Assembly: GCA_000436835.1 (NCBI GenBank)
Contig: FR889159.1
Coordinates: forward strand, 37,895 to 73,874
Direction of reading: 5' to 3'
DNA: 35,980 nt
From: Eubacterium sp. CAG:251
Lineage (GTDB): Bacteria > Bacillota > Clostridia > Oscillospirales > Acutalibacteraceae
Position numbers and translations under genes: made by a program. The notes under the pieces were generated by a model. It had not been told where the DNA came from. It saw only the letters and a list, made by a program, of their open reading frames with translations, and did no database searches. The stretch's first letter is position 1, and every line of letters starts with the position of its first letter. Shown here in pieces: positions 1 to 7,395 of this stretch.

Positions 1-120
1 GGCGGTATCGGGCAAGCCGACAACGTCAAAGCGTGGAAGCCCACCGCTGATATCACATTCAACAGTAACATTGAACGCTTCGATACCCGATATGCCTAAG
101 CTTTTGACTTTTGAATACAT
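1..120 (-). CDS. comM: ComM/YifB family Mg-chelatase-like AAA ATPase, N-terminal fragment
   Basis: The minus strand from ATG 120-118 stays open to the window edge for 40 codons. It reads MYSKVKSLGISGIEAFNVT, then VECDISGGLPRFDVVGLPDT. This is the typical start of YifB/ComM proteins (a KVxSxGLxGIEGxxVxVEVDxSxGLPxFxIVGLPDTA pattern), the lon-like S5-fold domain that precedes the Mg-chelatase AAA module. The family acts in branch migration and DNA processing during transformation. A GGTGATG ribosome site lies just upstream of the start. The gene is divergent from pgcA. Everything after residue 40 is outside the window, so the ATPase motifs cannot be checked. Confidence 0.85.
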   Translation of the reverse strand, partial: MYSKVKSLGISGIEAFNVTVECDISGGLPRFDVVGLPDTA

Positions 121-160
121 TTTTCATCACCATTTGTAATTATAACATTTAATAAGATTA

Positions 161-189
161 TTGACAATATATTTTATAAAGGTTAAAAT
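161..189 (+). promoter_or_regulatory. Sigma-A type promoter of pgcA
   Basis: TTGACA at 161-166 and TAAAAT at 184-189 are separated by 17 bp. This is a near-consensus vegetative promoter, 33 bp before the pgcA start and divergent from comM. Confidence 0.75.
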
Positions 190-221
190 ATAAATATAAA
201 TTATATAAGGGCGTGTTTTTA

Positions 222-1946
222 ATGGAAAACAAAAATATAAATAGGATTTATGACCTTTGGCTTGAAAAGGCAACTGCTGACCCTGATTTAAAAAAAGAAT
301 TGCTTTCAATTAAGGGCAAGGACGAAGAAATTTTAGACAGATTTTATCGCAGTCTTGAATTTGGAACTGCAGGACTACGAGGCGTTATCGGCGCAGGCAC
401 TAACAGAATGAATTATTACACCGTCGGCAGAGCGACGCAGGGACTTGCTGATTTTCTTAACAAGCATTTTGAAAATCCGTCAATCGCTATCGGCTACGAT
501 TCACGTATCAAATCGGATTATTTTTCGATTGAAGCGGCAAAAACTCTTGCCGCAAATGGCATTAAGGTTTATCTTTACGAAGAGCTTGAACCTACGCCTT
601 GCCTTTCATTTGCAATTAGGCATTTTAAAACCTCAAGCGGTATTATTCTCACTGCTTCTCACAACCCGGCAAAATATAACGGCTACAAATGCTACAATGA
701 AAACGGATATCAAATGACCGACGAGGAAGCAAGCGAAACCTATGATTTTATCCAAAAGGTTGACTACTTCACGGGCATTAAAACTATGGACTTTGATGAG
801 GCTAAGCAAAAAGGTCTTATTGAATATATGGGTCAGGATGTTATTGATTTATTCCTTGACGAGGTAATCAAGCAATGCGTTAATTTCGGAATTTGCGAAA
901 AAGCCGACCTCAATGTTATTTACACACCGTTAAACGGCACGGGCAACAAGCCGGTAAGAAAAATTCTTGACAGAATAGGAGTTAAAAAGGTTACTGTTGT
1001 TTCTGAGCAGGAAAATCCCGACGGCAACTTCCCGACCTGCCCATTCCCTAATCCGGAAATTAAGCAAGCGTTTGAATGTGCGCTCAAGCTTGCAGAAAGC
1101 GTTAAGCCTGATTTACTCCTTGCAACAGACCCCGATTGCGACAGAGTAGGCATTGCAGTCAACAACGGCAAGGGCGATTTTCAGCTTATGACAGGTAACG
1201 AAGTCGGCGCAATGCTTCTCAATTACCTTTTATCGCAGAAAAAGGCACAAGGTACTCTTTCCGAAAGTTCAATTGCAGTTAAGTCCTTTGTATCAACTGA
1301 CCTTGCAGAAGTTATTGCAAAAAAATATAACTGCACATTTAAAAATCTTCTCACAGGCTTTAAATATATCGGTGAGCTTATTACCGAGCTTGAAAAACAG
1401 GGCAAGGCAAGCGATTTTGTAATGGGCTTTGAGGAGTCCTACGGCTATCTTGCAGGCACTCACGCAAGGGATAAGGACGCTGTAGTTGCTTCTATGCTCA
1501 TCTGCGAAATGGCAGCATACTATAAATCTCAGGGCAAAACTCTTATTGACGTTATGAACGGTCTTTATGACGAGTTTGGCTACTATTGCAATACCGTTCA
1601 AAGCTACACCTTTGAGGGTGCGGCAGGAATGGAAAAAATGGCGGCTATTATGGACGGCTTAAGAGATAACAAGCCTTCATCATTTGCAGGATATGAGGTC
1701 ACTAAAATTGACGATTACAAAACCTCGAAATCAACAATTGTCAAAACAGGAGAGGAAAGTGAAATCACTCTTCCTAAATCAAACGTTCTTGCATACACGC
1801 TTACAAACGGTAACAAGGTAATCGTTCGTCCGTCAGGCACAGAGCCTAAAATTAAGGCATACATTACCGCTATCGGCCAAAGTGAGGAAAATGCAAAAGA
1901 AATTGCTCAAAGGCTTCTTAATGATGCAAACGAGCTTATGAAATAA
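222..1946 (+). CDS. pgcA: Phospho-sugar mutase (phosphoglucomutase/phosphomannomutase)
   Basis: This 574-aa alpha-D-phosphohexomutase interconverts hexose 1- and 6-phosphates in the cytoplasm, feeding UDP-glucose and glycolipid synthesis. All four family motifs are present in order: the phosphoserine loop TASHNPAKYNGYK near residue 146, the metal-binding DPDCDRVG near 308, the sugar-binding GFEESYGYLAG near 406, and the phosphate-binding RPSGTEPKIKAY near 540. The length matches Bacillus PgcA-type enzymes. The frame also allows GTG at 213, but ATG 222 is preferred because AAGGGCG at 207-212 is then correctly spaced. A good promoter precedes it. The small peptide gene at 1960 follows after 13 bp, so the two are probably cotranscribed. 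Confidence 0.93.
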   Translation: MENKNINRIYDLWLEKATADPDLKKELLSIKGKDEEILDRFYRSLEFGTAGLRGVIGAGTNRMNYYTVGRATQGLADFLNKHFENPSIAIGYDSRIKSDYFSIEAAKTLAANGIKVYLYEELEPTPCLSFAIRHFKTSSGIILTASHNPAKYNGYKCYNENGYQMTDEEASETYDFIQKVDYFTGIKTMDFDEAKQKGLIEYMGQDVIDLFLDEVIKQCVNFGICEKADLNVIYTPLNGTGNKPVRKILDRIGVKKVTVVSEQENPDGNFPTCPFPNPEIKQAFECALKLAESVKPDLLLATDPDCDRVGIAVNNGKGDFQLMTGNEVGAMLLNYLLSQKKAQGTLSESSIAVKSFVSTDLAEVIAKKYNCTFKNLLTGFKYIGELITELEKQGKASDFVMGFEESYGYLAGTHARDKDAVVASMLICEMAAYYKSQGKTLIDVMNGLYDEFGYYCNTVQSYTFEGAAGMEKMAAIMDGLRDNKPSSFAGYEVTKIDDYKTSKSTIVKTGEESEITLPKSNVLAYTLTNGNKVIVRPSGTEPKIKAYITAIGQSEENAKEIAQRLLNDANELMK

Positions 1947-1959
1947 GGAGATATAAACA

Positions 1960-2055
1960 ATGCAACAAAAATGGGTTAAGGTAACCGCAGTAATTCTTGC
2001 GGCTCTTATGGCTGTCAGCGGCCTCGGCGTAGGCCTCGCAGCGCTGATTAAATAA
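1960..2055 (+). CDS. 31-residue single-pass membrane peptide, unknown
   Basis: This short gene begins with ATG at 1960 behind an excellent AAGGAG site (1945-1950) that overlaps the pgcA stop codon. The peptide starts MQQKWVKVTA and continues as one hydrophobic stretch (residues 8-30, rich in Ala, Val, Leu and Gly), ending IK. This fits one membrane helix with a positively charged cytoplasmic N-terminus. I do not recognise the family. The ribosome site, its tight position after pgcA and the clean hydrophobic design argue that it is real. It could be a small membrane-protein regulator or a leader peptide. Confidence 0.55.
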   Translation: MQQKWVKVTAVILAALMAVSGLGVGLAALIK

Positions 2056-2093
2056 TTTTTTACAGTAAGGCGAGTGATGGAGGATGTCATTTT

Positions 2094-2414
2094 ATGTACG
2101 AAAAAATGAATAAGCTTGTAAGAGATAATATACCTAACATAATAGAGCAAAAAGGAGATAAACCGGATTTTGTAATTCTTGATTCCTTTGATTACTATAA
2201 TGAATTAAAGAAAAAGCTTTCGGAAGAATTAACTGAATTTAATGAATCCGATGATATCTTGGAATTATGCGACCTTGTTGAGGTAATAAGCGCTATTTTA
2301 GATTATAGGAACATTAACGGCAAAGAATTTGAAGAAATGCGTTCTAAGAAAAACAAAACCAACGGCAAGTTTAAGGACAAAATATTTCTTAACGGTGTTT
2401 ATCGTTTGTCATAG
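2094..2414 (+). CDS. MazG-like/phosphoribosyl-ATP pyrophosphohydrolase-like protein
   Basis: The 106-aa protein begins MYEKMNKLVRDNIPNII, the standard start of a family of small all-alpha NTP pyrophosphohydrolases often named phosphoribosyl-ATP pyrophosphohydrolase-like house-cleaning enzymes. The helical motif KLSEELTEF, followed by DLVEVISAI, supplies the acidic metal-binding residues expected of the MazG fold (ExxE followed by ExxD-type). A strong GGAGG at 2079-2083 sets the start at ATG 2094. The likely job is hydrolysis of non-canonical nucleoside triphosphates; the exact substrate cannot be read from sequence. It is followed by about 90 bp of AT-rich DNA and a shared terminator. Confidence 0.8.
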   Translation: MYEKMNKLVRDNIPNIIEQKGDKPDFVILDSFDYYNELKKKLSEELTEFNESDDILELCDLVEVISAILDYRNINGKEFEEMRSKKNKTNGKFKDKIFLNGVYRLS

Positions 2415-2505
2415 CTATACAAAATATTAATTATAAGGATTTCGCTTTTATTAAGTTGTATATTAATAATTCTGTCAAGTTAATTTTTAATCGGTACAAA
2501 ATAAC

Positions 2506-2539
2506 AAAAAATGGCTGTTCAAATGAACAGCCATTTTTT
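2506..2539. terminator. Bidirectional rho-independent terminator
   Basis: A 15-bp perfect inverted repeat (AAAAAATGGCTGTTC, loop AAAT) is flanked by A and T runs. It serves the convergent genes at 2094-2414 (plus) and 2538-3014 (minus), and touches the stop codon of the latter. Confidence 0.85.
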
Positions 2540-3014
2540 ATCTTAATTCGTTTTTCCACACATCACAAAGCCTATCAAGTGACCATTGCGCATTGGCAGG
2601 GCTTGTTGACGGCAGGCAGGTGGCTTTAATATTAAATTTAGGCTCAATATATTTTTTATAAAGCGAATCCGCCTTTTTGCCGTTAGTGATAATTTTTTCA
2701 ATACTTGCCGTTTTGAGAATTTTTGAAATGTCGTTAGGCACAACATTTTTTATTGACGAATCGGATGAGCCGACGATATCGCACGAATGAATAACGTCCC
2801 ATAGGGCAATGCCGTTTGAAAGAAGAAGCGCTTTCTTTTCTTCTATATTTTGCGGAGTGGGAGTATCAAAGGCATTTGCTATCACTTTCCAAAATCTGTT
2901 TTGAGGGTGGCCGTAGAAAAAGCCCTCCTCTCTTGACTTAACACTCGGAAAAGAGCCTAAAACAAGAATTTTTGAATTTTCGTCGAAAACCGGAGCAATG
3001 GTATGAAGCGTCAT
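2538..3014 (-). CDS. DNA-deoxyinosine glycosylase (uracil-DNA glycosylase superfamily)
   Basis: This 158-aa protein belongs to the hypoxanthine-DNA glycosylase branch of the UDG superfamily, which removes deaminated adenine from DNA as the first step of base excision repair. Visible motifs are LGSFPSVKSREEGFFYGHPQNRFW (residues 19-42, the N-terminal active-site loop) and LPSTSPANAQW (about 133-143, the C-terminal DNA-insertion loop). The length is usual for the family. Its ATG shares one base with the TGA of the upstream HTH gene (TGATG), so translation is coupled and the two form an operon. Confidence 0.88.
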   Translation of the reverse strand: MTLHTIAPVFDENSKILVLGSFPSVKSREEGFFYGHPQNRFWKVIANAFDTPTPQNIEEKKALLLSNGIALWDVIHSCDIVGSSDSSIKNVVPNDISKILKTASIEKIITNGKKADSLYKKYIEPKFNIKATCLPSTSPANAQWSLDRLCDVWKNELR

Positions 3015-4444
3015 CAGCTTTTCTCCCCACCAAGCTCGGCAGTAAGCTCCAAAATAAGATTTGAAACATAACTGCTTGAAAATTCATCGGAGTAAACATA
3101 CAAGCCTTCAACAAGAAAACGTTTCAAATTAATAAAATCCTTAAATATGTTTTCATCATTGATTGAACAAAGCCATTCGCCCATAAAGCTTTCCTCGTTT
3201 TCCTTATTACCCTGCCTGATGCCGCAGACAGTAACAACACCGATTTTTTCAACCTGCACGTCATAGGAATTATAATCAAATTTAGTAGGATTTAAAATAT
3301 ACGTGTCATATTTGCCGTGCTTTTCGATATTATCTTTAATGCATTTAAGAAGCTTAACTCTGCTATTGATATCAATCGGCTTAAGATATGTTCTCGGAAT
3401 TTCATAAATAATTCCGTCCTTAACAAATCTGTTAAGTGACTCAACAGTCAAGAAATTTGAAAACTTGGAATAATCAAGATTATAGTGGTTTAAAACAGCC
3501 TGAATTAAAAGTTCCCTATTAGGCAAATTTTCAGAAGCATTATCGGAAAGAACATCATAATCAAGGCACGGGGTAACACAAAAATCGGGTGTAAACGAAA
3601 GCTCAGAGGTACTGTCGTGCATAGTCGTAAGCGTTCTCATAAGCTCAACGGCATTTGAAAAAGAAACAATTACTTTTTCGCCCTTTTCATAAAGGCTCAT
3701 AAACTTTCCTGTATAAACCTTAATAATATTTTCGTCATCAATGAACACTCCGTTATTAAATTCGGGGTCAAACATCATCATTGCTTTGTCGGTCAAAATG
3801 AAATAAGGAAGAAAATCATTATCTTCTATCGATTTAATTTCAACATTTTTAATAATCGAAAAACCTGTGTACCCAAGCTCGGCAAAATCGCAAACGGTAA
3901 AATATGTATTAAGATTATGATTTGATGTACCGCCGTCGGTCATAAAAATATGCTTATAATCTATATTTTTATACTTGTCCTCTTTCATAAAATGATAAAG
4001 AACGTCAACTGCTTGTTCACTTTCCGCCGTAATATTGGTATAAATAAACGATATTTCCTCTCTTTTTGCAAGAATTTTAAAAAGAGCCGAGAGCAAATTT
4101 TCTTTTCCGATATATATTTGTCTGTCATCATCAAAATCAATCGGAATAAAACATTCAGTTCTTCTGACCTTTCTTGAAAGGCGCTCAAGCATATATTCAA
4201 TTCTCTCAATTTGCTCAGGCGTATAATCCTTGAGCCTGTAAAGCGAAGTCAAATTCTCATTTTGAACTTCGCTCAAAATATTAGATTCAATAATATTTTT
4301 AAACTTCGCCTCGCTAAGTTCCTTTCTGCCTGAAAGAACGTTACTCAACCATGCTCTGTCTATATTGCATTTATTTGCAAATTCATTAATTGAATATCCG
4401 TTTTTCTTTATATATTCACGCAAAGTTTCCCTAAAACTTACCAC
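3014..4444 (-). CDS. XRE-type helix-turn-helix protein with large uncharacterised C-terminal region
   Basis: The 476-aa protein starts at GTG 4444 behind GGAGGGG. Residues 4-55 form an XRE-like helix-turn-helix (YSINEFANKCNIDRAWLSNVLSGRKEL). A linker near residues 70-90 resembles a short coiled coil (EQIERIEYMLERL). The remaining roughly 380 residues match no family I recognise; they are acidic, soluble-looking and lack obvious enzyme motifs. By analogy it could be a ligand-sensing regulator. It is translationally coupled to the DNA glycosylase gene, so a stress or repair connection is possible but unproven. A palindromic TATAATTATA lies upstream at about 4475-4490 and may be its -10 region. 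Confidence 0.75.
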   Translation of the reverse strand: MVSFRETLREYIKKNGYSINEFANKCNIDRAWLSNVLSGRKELSEAKFKNIIESNILSEVQNENLTSLYRLKDYTPEQIERIEYMLERLSRKVRRTECFIPIDFDDDRQIYIGKENLLSALFKILAKREEISFIYTNITAESEQAVDVLYHFMKEDKYKNIDYKHIFMTDGGTSNHNLNTYFTVCDFAELGYTGFSIIKNVEIKSIEDNDFLPYFILTDKAMMMFDPEFNNGVFIDDENIIKVYTGKFMSLYEKGEKVIVSFSNAVELMRTLTTMHDSTSELSFTPDFCVTPCLDYDVLSDNASENLPNRELLIQAVLNHYNLDYSKFSNFLTVESLNRFVKDGIIYEIPRTYLKPIDINSRVKLLKCIKDNIEKHGKYDTYILNPTKFDYNSYDVQVEKIGVVTVCGIRQGNKENEESFMGEWLCSINDENIFKDFINLKRFLVEGLYVYSDEFSSSYVSNLILELTAELGGEKS

Positions 4445-4567
4445 AATACCCCTCCAAACAAATGTGCATTACGCATTATAATTATACTCCTAAATCGAAC
4501 TATTTTCAAGACAATATATTATTAATCATACACAAGTCTAAATAAACTGTTTTTCAACAATTTCATT

Positions 4568-4738
4568 GCCACCTTATCGCTTGAACAAGGAATGGACATT
4601 AAAACCGTATCGCACATGTTAGGTCAGACAGACGCAGGTTTTACAATGAACACCTATGTGCATGTAACGGATTCCATGCAAGAAAATGTTGCAAACACAA
4701 TGGGAAATTTACTCGGCGGAAATGTGGCAAATTCATAA
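4568..4738 (+). pseudogene. C-terminal remnant of a tyrosine integrase
   Basis: In frame from 4568, 56 codons read ATLSLEQGMDIKTVSHML and continue to the stop at 4736-4738. They are nearly the same as the last part of the intact integrase at 19557-20753, from just after its HxxR motif through the catalytic tyrosine (NTYVHV). Upstream of 4568 the homology stops abruptly: the arginines, the HxxR pair and the whole DNA-binding region are missing. The histidine of LGHTD is Gln here (LGQTD). This is a leftover of an earlier related element whose body has been deleted. Confidence 0.85.
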
Positions 4739-4819
4739 ATGGTCAATAGATGGTCTTGGGCGAAAAATCAAATAAACGAACAAAATCTCACTTTGTAAAA
4801 AAGAGTGAGATTTTTTGTT
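4733..4819. repeat. 87-bp direct repeat, left copy (TGGTC arm motif plus terminator)
   Basis: This stretch is repeated at 22096-22182 with only about three mismatches by eye. It starts at the TCATAA stop of the integrase remnant, contains two TGGTC boxes 11 bp apart (4740-4744 and 4751-4755), and ends in a hairpin terminator. The TGGTC pair also occurs at 6640-6655, so it resembles integrase arm-binding sites near element ends. Confidence 0.85.
4782..4816. terminator. Bidirectional terminator
   Basis: AAAATCTCACT and AGTGAGATTTTTT pair around an 11-nt A-rich loop. It would stop both the old integrase transcript (plus) and the acetyltransferase gene (minus), whose stop codon is 4 bp away. Confidence 0.8.
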
Positions 4820-5329
4820 CTAATCTAATTCCATTTCATAATAATCAACATCAATAATTGTTCCGTCTGGATAGGTTAATTGCCCTGATTTTATCAGTGT
4901 ATTAAACCCAAAATACCGATAAATTTGCAAGTTCTTTATTTCTTTTGGTTCAACGCCTAAAGTGCACTTTGTGTAACCTTTGTTTTTTAAGTCCTCAATT
5001 ACAAATTTGAAAAGCTTTGAAAAATATCCTTTGCCTTGATGTTTTTTATCTGTACTGAAATTACACAGATATACAGTTTGAGTTCCAACAAGACCGTCAC
5101 TGTTTTGAATAATATCTTCATCAAACATTGCAGTCGCTTGACAAATGATTTTGTCATTTAATTTACCGTAATATATAACAGCCTGACCGTTTTTTATATT
5201 TTCAACTGCATTATTTTTCACCAACTCTAAAGCCGATTTTTTTTGTTTCCGCTTTTGTTTTCTTATTTCATAATTCCATTTTGTTATCACTTCATCAATA
5301 GAAGCGATTTTACATATATACTCTTTCAT
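4820..5329 (-). CDS. GNAT family N-acetyltransferase
   Basis: The 169-aa protein has the GNAT acetyl-CoA binding motif HQGKGYFSKLFKFVIEDLKNKG (about residues 100-120), preceded by a beta strand TVYLCNFST and followed by CTLGVEP and YRYFGF, the usual end of the fold. The substrate is unknown. ATG 5329 is chosen because GAGGAG lies just upstream; an in-frame TTG at 5341 would place the start on top of that site. It lies among mobile-element debris between the integrase stub and the split tRNA, so it may be cargo gained by transfer. Confidence 0.8.
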   Translation of the reverse strand: MKEYICKIASIDEVITKWNYEIRKQKRKQKKSALELVKNNAVENIKNGQAVIYYGKLNDKIICQATAMFDEDIIQNSDGLVGTQTVYLCNFSTDKKHQGKGYFSKLFKFVIEDLKNKGYTKCTLGVEPKEIKNLQIYRYFGFNTLIKSGQLTYPDGTIIDVDYYEMELD

Positions 5330-5424
5330 CTTACTCCTCAAAACAAATTGATAATTATATACTTATAATATCATAAGTTATCCTAATTATCAAAGTGATT
5401 TTAAAAACCGAAGATTAATTCCTT

Positions 5425-5470
5425 AATATTAAAAAATTATCTTCAATATTAAAAAATTATATGTTATAAT
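5425..5470 (+). promoter_or_regulatory. Promoter of the hydrolase gene overlapping a 20-bp tandem repeat
   Basis: AATATTAAAAAATTAT occurs at 5425-5440 and again at 5445-5460 (period 20 bp). The second copy leads into an extended -10, TGTTATAAT (5462-5470), with TTCAAT 17 bp upstream. The repeat could be a repressor site or an A-tract UP element. Confidence 0.55.
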
Positions 5471-5507
5471 AGATAGAGCAAATTAAAGACATTAGATTGG
5501 TGATCAA

Positions 5508-6437
5508 ATGAACATTAATACAACAACCGAGTATATAAATATAAATAATTTTCGTCAAAACATTATGACGATAAGCTCAGATGACAGCAATCCTGTTTTA
5601 CTTATTGTTCATGGCGGAGCAGGTTCTCCGGACAGACCGTTAGTAAAGAAATACAATAGTGAACTTGCTGAATATTATACCGTTGTGTGTTGGGACCAAA
5701 GAGGCAGTGGTTTAAGCTACACAAAAGAAGATTTAACAATAGATATTATATTGAATGACTTGAAAAGTGTTGTTGAATTTCTAAGAAACAGATATAATCA
5801 AGATAAAATCTATATTGCCGGACATTCTTGGGGAGCCTATCTTGGTTTGCGTTTTTCGTTTATGCACCCCGAATATATAAAATATTATATAGGAACGGGT
5901 CAGGGTATTTCTTCATTTGCAGATGAAATTTATAAATATAATTTCGTCAAAGAGCAAGCCGAGTTGAGAAATGACACCGAAGTTATTAAAAAGTTAGTCC
6001 ATTTTGGCGAACCAATAAAATATACATATAGTCACGATGATAAAAAAGCAAAGCAGTACATAGGCAAAATGATTCATAAATACGGCGGATATATCAGCGA
6101 TAAAAATGAATTTAACACTAACAAATATTTGAATTGCTATATCAAATGCTATAAATTCAATATTATTAAAGTAATAAAAGGCATGTTAAAATCGTCTAAA
6201 ACTCTAAATATAGAAATGAACGAAAAAGACAGTATTTCCCGCATTACCGAACTAACTGTACCGGTTCTTTTAATTTCCGGCGAGGACGATATGATTTGTC
6301 CGGTGCAAGCCACACAAAATTGGTTTGATAATTTAAAAGCACCGCATAAAGAATTTATAAAAATAAAAAATGCTGCTCATATGGTAAATTTTGAACAGCC
6401 AAATGAATGGAATAAGCTATTATTAAATTTAATCTAA
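5508..6437 (+). CDS. Alpha/beta hydrolase, proline iminopeptidase-like (S33)
   Basis: The 309-aa protein has the alpha/beta hydrolase order of motifs: oxyanion HGGAGSPDRP (residues 35-44), WDQRGSGLS (about 62-70), nucleophile elbow GHSWGAYLG (about 105-113), acidic residue in GEDDMICP (about 264-271) and histidine in NAAHMVNFEQP (about 289-299). The WDQRGSGLS and HGGAG motifs are typical of prolyl aminopeptidase relatives; the true substrate is open. There is no signal peptide. GGTGA precedes the ATG and the gene has its own promoter. It lies left of the split tRNA and ends at a bidirectional terminator. Confidence 0.82.
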   Translation: MNINTTTEYININNFRQNIMTISSDDSNPVLLIVHGGAGSPDRPLVKKYNSELAEYYTVVCWDQRGSGLSYTKEDLTIDIILNDLKSVVEFLRNRYNQDKIYIAGHSWGAYLGLRFSFMHPEYIKYYIGTGQGISSFADEIYKYNFVKEQAELRNDTEVIKKLVHFGEPIKYTYSHDDKKAKQYIGKMIHKYGGYISDKNEFNTNKYLNCYIKCYKFNIIKVIKGMLKSSKTLNIEMNEKDSISRITELTVPVLLISGEDDMICPVQATQNWFDNLKAPHKEFIKIKNAAHMVNFEQPNEWNKLLLNLI

Positions 6438-6438
6438 T

Positions 6439-6477
6439 AAAAAAGACAGAGAAGAAAAATCTTCTCTGTCTTTTTTT
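6439..6477. terminator. Bidirectional terminator between hydrolase and tRNA 3' half
   Basis: AAAAAAGACAGAGAAG pairs with CTTCTCTGTCTTTTTT around AAAAAT. It serves the hydrolase gene on plus. It was probably also the natural terminator of the tRNA-Thr gene on minus before that gene was split. Confidence 0.85.
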
Positions 6478-6521
6478 GGAGCTGATAGTCGGACTCGAAC
6501 CGACGGCCTGCGCATTACGAA
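6477..6521 (-). pseudogene. 3' half of a split tRNA-Thr(CGT)
   Basis: On minus this reads the anticodon loop and 3' anticodon stem, the T arm (GTCGG TTCGAGT CCGAC), acceptor strand TATCAGC and an encoded TCCA. The sequence stops matching a tRNA after the anticodon loop (6515-6521). The missing 5' half, with the exactly complementary acceptor strand GCTGATA, is 15.9 kb away at 22381-22419. As it stands it cannot fold as a tRNA. Confidence 0.9.
6515..6521. other. attL core, 7-bp TTACGAA
   Basis: TTACGAA is the tRNA-Thr anticodon loop (complement TTCGTAA). It is the only tRNA sequence shared by both halves of the split gene, at 6515-6521 and 22381-22387. A 7-bp crossover in an anticodon loop is classic for tyrosine recombinases, which fits the integrase at 19557. 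Confidence 0.85.
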
Positions 6522-6557
6522 ACAGATGAAAAAATATAAAATACACATAAACTAACG

Positions 6558-6598
6558 AAAAACAGCCATTTCTTTTATACATTGAAATGACTGCTTTT
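6558..6598. terminator. Hairpin just inside the left element end
   Basis: CAGCCATTTC pairs with GAAATGACTG (9 of 10 positions) and is followed by CTTTTTA on plus. No gene reads into it from the left now. It may insulate the element end. Confidence 0.4.
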
Positions 6599-6639
6599 TA
6601 ATTTAGCGCTGTGTTTTTATCCCGCTTTCCGTTTGTAAG

Positions 6640-6657
6640 TGGTCAATAAATGGTCAA
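6640..6657 (+). repeat. TGGTC arm-type repeat, left end of element
   Basis: TGGTCAATAAATGGTC has the two TGGTC boxes 11 bp apart, as in the copies at 4740-4755 and 22103-22118, in the same orientation. It is 119 bp inside the attL core. These are candidate integrase arm-binding sites. The rest of 6522-6752 shows no gene. Confidence 0.6.
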
Positions 6658-6752
6658 AGAATCATTAAATACAAACCATACTTTATTTGTCATAAAAGAC
6701 TCTATATATTCCTCGATTGCTATTATTTTTTCATAACATCTCTTCCTGATTT

Positions 6753-6911
6753 TTATGCTCTAACGGTGAATCTTGCAAGCTTCAAATCTTCGAATGCAAT
6801 TTGAAGCGATTCGACGGCAACATCAACATCCTCTTTGGAAAGCCTGTCCCCGAACTCCTTTAAATTTTGAAAAAACTCATCAAATATTTTCTTTGCGTTA
6901 CTGCTGCTCAT
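6753..6911 (-). CDS. 52-residue acidic small protein, unknown
   Basis: The small gene starts at ATG 6911 behind AGGTGG and ends at TAA 6753. It begins MSSSNAKKIFDEFFQNLKEF and is predicted helical and charged, with no cysteine or membrane segment. I do not recognise it. It is the gene nearest the left end of the element, lies downstream of the recombinase fragment and is separated from it by a terminator. Its good ribosome site and even codon use suggest a real gene; its role may be in element maintenance. Confidence 0.5.
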   Translation of the reverse strand: MSSSNAKKIFDEFFQNLKEFGDRLSKEDVDVAVESLQIAFEDLKLARFTVRA

Positions 6912-6935
6912 ATTGTCACCACCTTAACGAGAGTA

Positions 6936-6970
6936 TATAAAAGCGGATGAGATAAAATTCTCCCACCCGC
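6936..6970 (-). terminator. Terminator after the recombinase-fragment gene
   Basis: On minus, GCGGGTGGGA pairs with TCTCATCCGC-type sequence (10 bp with G-U pairs, loop AATTTTA) and is followed by TTTTATAT. Confidence 0.65.
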
Positions 6971-7031
6971 ATTTACTGTAAATCTTATACATTTTTGCAG
7001 TTATCATTATTTCAATAATAGCCAAACCGCT

Positions 7032-7265
7032 TTATGCCACGCATTTTGTGATTGTTACGCTGTTCTTGATCGACTGAATGTCAGAATAGAGGAAGGTTTT
7101 CTTTTCTGCAAGTGCTTCGGCAGTTTTTTCAAGAAATTCTTTATTTTGAATAAGAACATTTCTTGTTTGCAAAATATATCTCTCAAGTTCTGCGTGAACG
7201 ACCGCTTCGATTGATTCTTCTCGTTGGTTATCACTTGAATAACGAGCATATATTACTGCGTTCAT
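7032..7265 (-). pseudogene. Chimeric remnant: large serine recombinase N-terminus joined to an unrelated tail
   Basis: ATG 7265 follows GAGGTGATAT. The first 20 residues, MNAVIYARYSSDNQREES plus IE, are the hallmark N-terminus of large serine recombinases (YARYSSDNQ carries the catalytic serine). Normally this continues EGQLREC and about 500 more residues. Here it switches after IE to a 57-residue, partly coiled-coil tail (AELERYILQTRNVLIQNKEF). No resolvase core follows. This looks like an internal deletion fused to another frame or gene. It may still be translated, since start and ribosome site are intact. The longer upstream open frame to 7460 has no start support. Confidence 0.7.
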
Positions 7266-7357
7266 ATATATCACCTCAAGTGTATATAAACATAATAAAA
7301 AGCAATTAGCAAGTGTTTGTTTTGCATTTGATTTTATAGTCCTAAAAACAGTACAAA

Positions 7358-7395
7358 TAGCAAAAAGGACTGCTACAAAAAAATGTACCAGTCCT
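7358..7395 (-). terminator. Terminator of the methyltransferase gene
   Basis: On minus, AGGACTGGTACA pairs with TGTAGCAGTCCT around a run of T and is followed by TTTTTGC. It is about 70 bp past the methyltransferase stop. The remaining sequence 7266-7465 shows nothing else convincing. Confidence 0.75.

Noticed and set aside
1..99. Plus-strand open frame of 32 codons from the left edge to TAA 97-99
   Set aside because: The minus strand of the same bases encodes a clear ComM/YifB N-terminus with start and ribosome site; the plus frame is its shadow.
6477..6521. Intact tRNA at the left junction
   Set aside because: Only the T arm, the acceptor 3' strand and half of the anticodon arm are present; the next bases do not fold as a tRNA.
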